Below, piece by piece: positions 5,205-5,453 of a stretch of DNA of 5,453 bases. Both the position numbers and the translations under genes were made by a program. How positions within the stretch are numbered: the stretch's first letter is position 1; every line of letters begins with the position of its first letter. The notes beneath the pieces were generated by a model, which saw only the letters and a list, made by a program, of their open reading frames with translations, was not told the DNA's origin and made no database searches. Source of the DNA: Actinomycetes bacterium (GTDB lineage Bacteria; Actinomycetota; Acidimicrobiia; Spongiisociales; UBA5794); the NCBI GenBank assembly GCA_024275815.1, contig JAJRYI010000231.1, positions 1 through 5,453 on the forward strand, given 5' to 3'.

Positions 5205-5453
5205 CAGGAGTCACCTTCCTCGGCCAGACCCGGATCACCGGTGAGCCAGGCATCCTGGCTCATCTCTTCGAGGTGGAGTTCGCGTTGTCGACGTATCGAC
5301 GGCCACAAGCCCTCCGGTCGCTTCAGCATCATGATGACGAGAAGCGCCCCGTAGACGAGGAGCTTGAACTCACCGAACTCCTGAAGAAGACCCGGCTGTG
5401 TTGGTCCACCGAGCACACCGATCAGAACGATCGCACCGACGATCACACCCGGG
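5204..5453 (-). CDS. livM: Branched-chain amino acid-type ABC transporter permease LivM, C-terminal part
   Basis: Only the last 82 complete codons are in the window; the gene continues past the right edge. The visible sequence starts PGVIVGAIVLIGVLGG, a hydrophobic segment, then LLQEFGEFKLLVYGALLVIMMLKRPEGLWP. The REFGE-(R/K)LL-YG-LL--MM--RP-GL pattern is the well-known end of LivM-type membrane permeases: a last transmembrane helix followed by the conserved RP-GL motif. After this comes a polar cytoplasmic tail of about 30 residues (RRQRELHLEEMSQDAWLTG and on) that is longer than in many homologues. The GTG at 5446-5444 is an internal valine, not a start, because the frame and the family pattern continue upstream. 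The stop TGA overlaps the livG ATG by one base. Confidence 0.9.
   Translation of the reverse strand, partial: PGVIVGAIVLIGVLGGPTQPGLLQEFGEFKLLVYGALLVIMMLKRPEGLWPSIRRQRELHLEEMSQDAWLTGDPGLAEEGDS

Noticed and set aside
4380..5354. A 324-codon open frame on the plus strand, opposite livG
   Set aside because: The opposite strand carries an intact LivG with all ABC motifs; this frame shows only low-complexity charged sequence and crosses the livG/livM boundary.
5204..5446. A separate 80-residue membrane protein starting at the GTG at 5446
   Set aside because: The sequence is the conserved C-terminal end of LivM, and the frame continues upstream (Pro-Gly) to the window edge, so the GTG is an internal valine.

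Overview
The window is a GC-rich (about 60% by eye), gene-dense bacterial chromosomal segment. It has short intergenic gaps, GTG as well as ATG starts, GGAGG-type ribosome binding sites and stop/start overlaps. Codon style and protein flavour (LivG with LSYANRRR, LivF with GGNASGKT, a CBSX3-like CBS-pair protein) suggest an actinobacterium-like organism, possibly of the Acidimicrobiia type. That placement is inference; there is no rRNA or marker gene here to prove it.

Layout. At the left edge, on the minus strand, is the possible 5' end of a secreted or membrane protein gene (1-44), preceded by a complete gene for a small CBS-pair protein (88-519). A 129-bp divergent spacer (520-648) separates this from a plus-strand pair: a crotonase-fold enoyl-CoA hydratase/isomerase-like gene (649-1422), coupled by a 4-base overlap to an ornithine cyclodeaminase/mu-crystallin family gene (1419-2288). 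A 146-bp convergent spacer with a hairpin and a short tandem repeat follows. From the right edge, on the minus strand, comes a compact operon: the C-terminal end of a LivM-type permease (5204 to beyond 5453), livG (4416-5204), livF (3695-4423) and an FAD-dependent amine/amino-acid oxidoreductase (2435-3679). The genes overlap by 1 nt, overlap by 8 nt, or sit 15 nt apart.

How the genes may work together. The right half looks like uptake of an amino-acid-like compound by a branched-chain-amino-acid-type (HAAT) ABC transporter, followed by flavin-dependent oxidation of a C-N bond, because the oxidase is the last gene of the transporter operon. The convergent pair adds an NAD(P)-dependent imine/keto-acid enzyme and an acyl-CoA enzyme, so the region may be a small catabolic cluster for an amino or imino acid. 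The substrate cannot be read from the sequence. The plus-strand pair need not be co-regulated with the transporter operon. The CBS gene is probably an independent housekeeping or energy-sensing gene.

No tRNA, rRNA, CRISPR array, insertion sequence or phage gene was seen. I found no clear new system. The best leads are catalytic-residue substitutions in the crotonase and cyclodeaminase homologues (both argue against the default names), two long near-perfect palindromes inside coding sequence, and a marked excess of GATC across the window.
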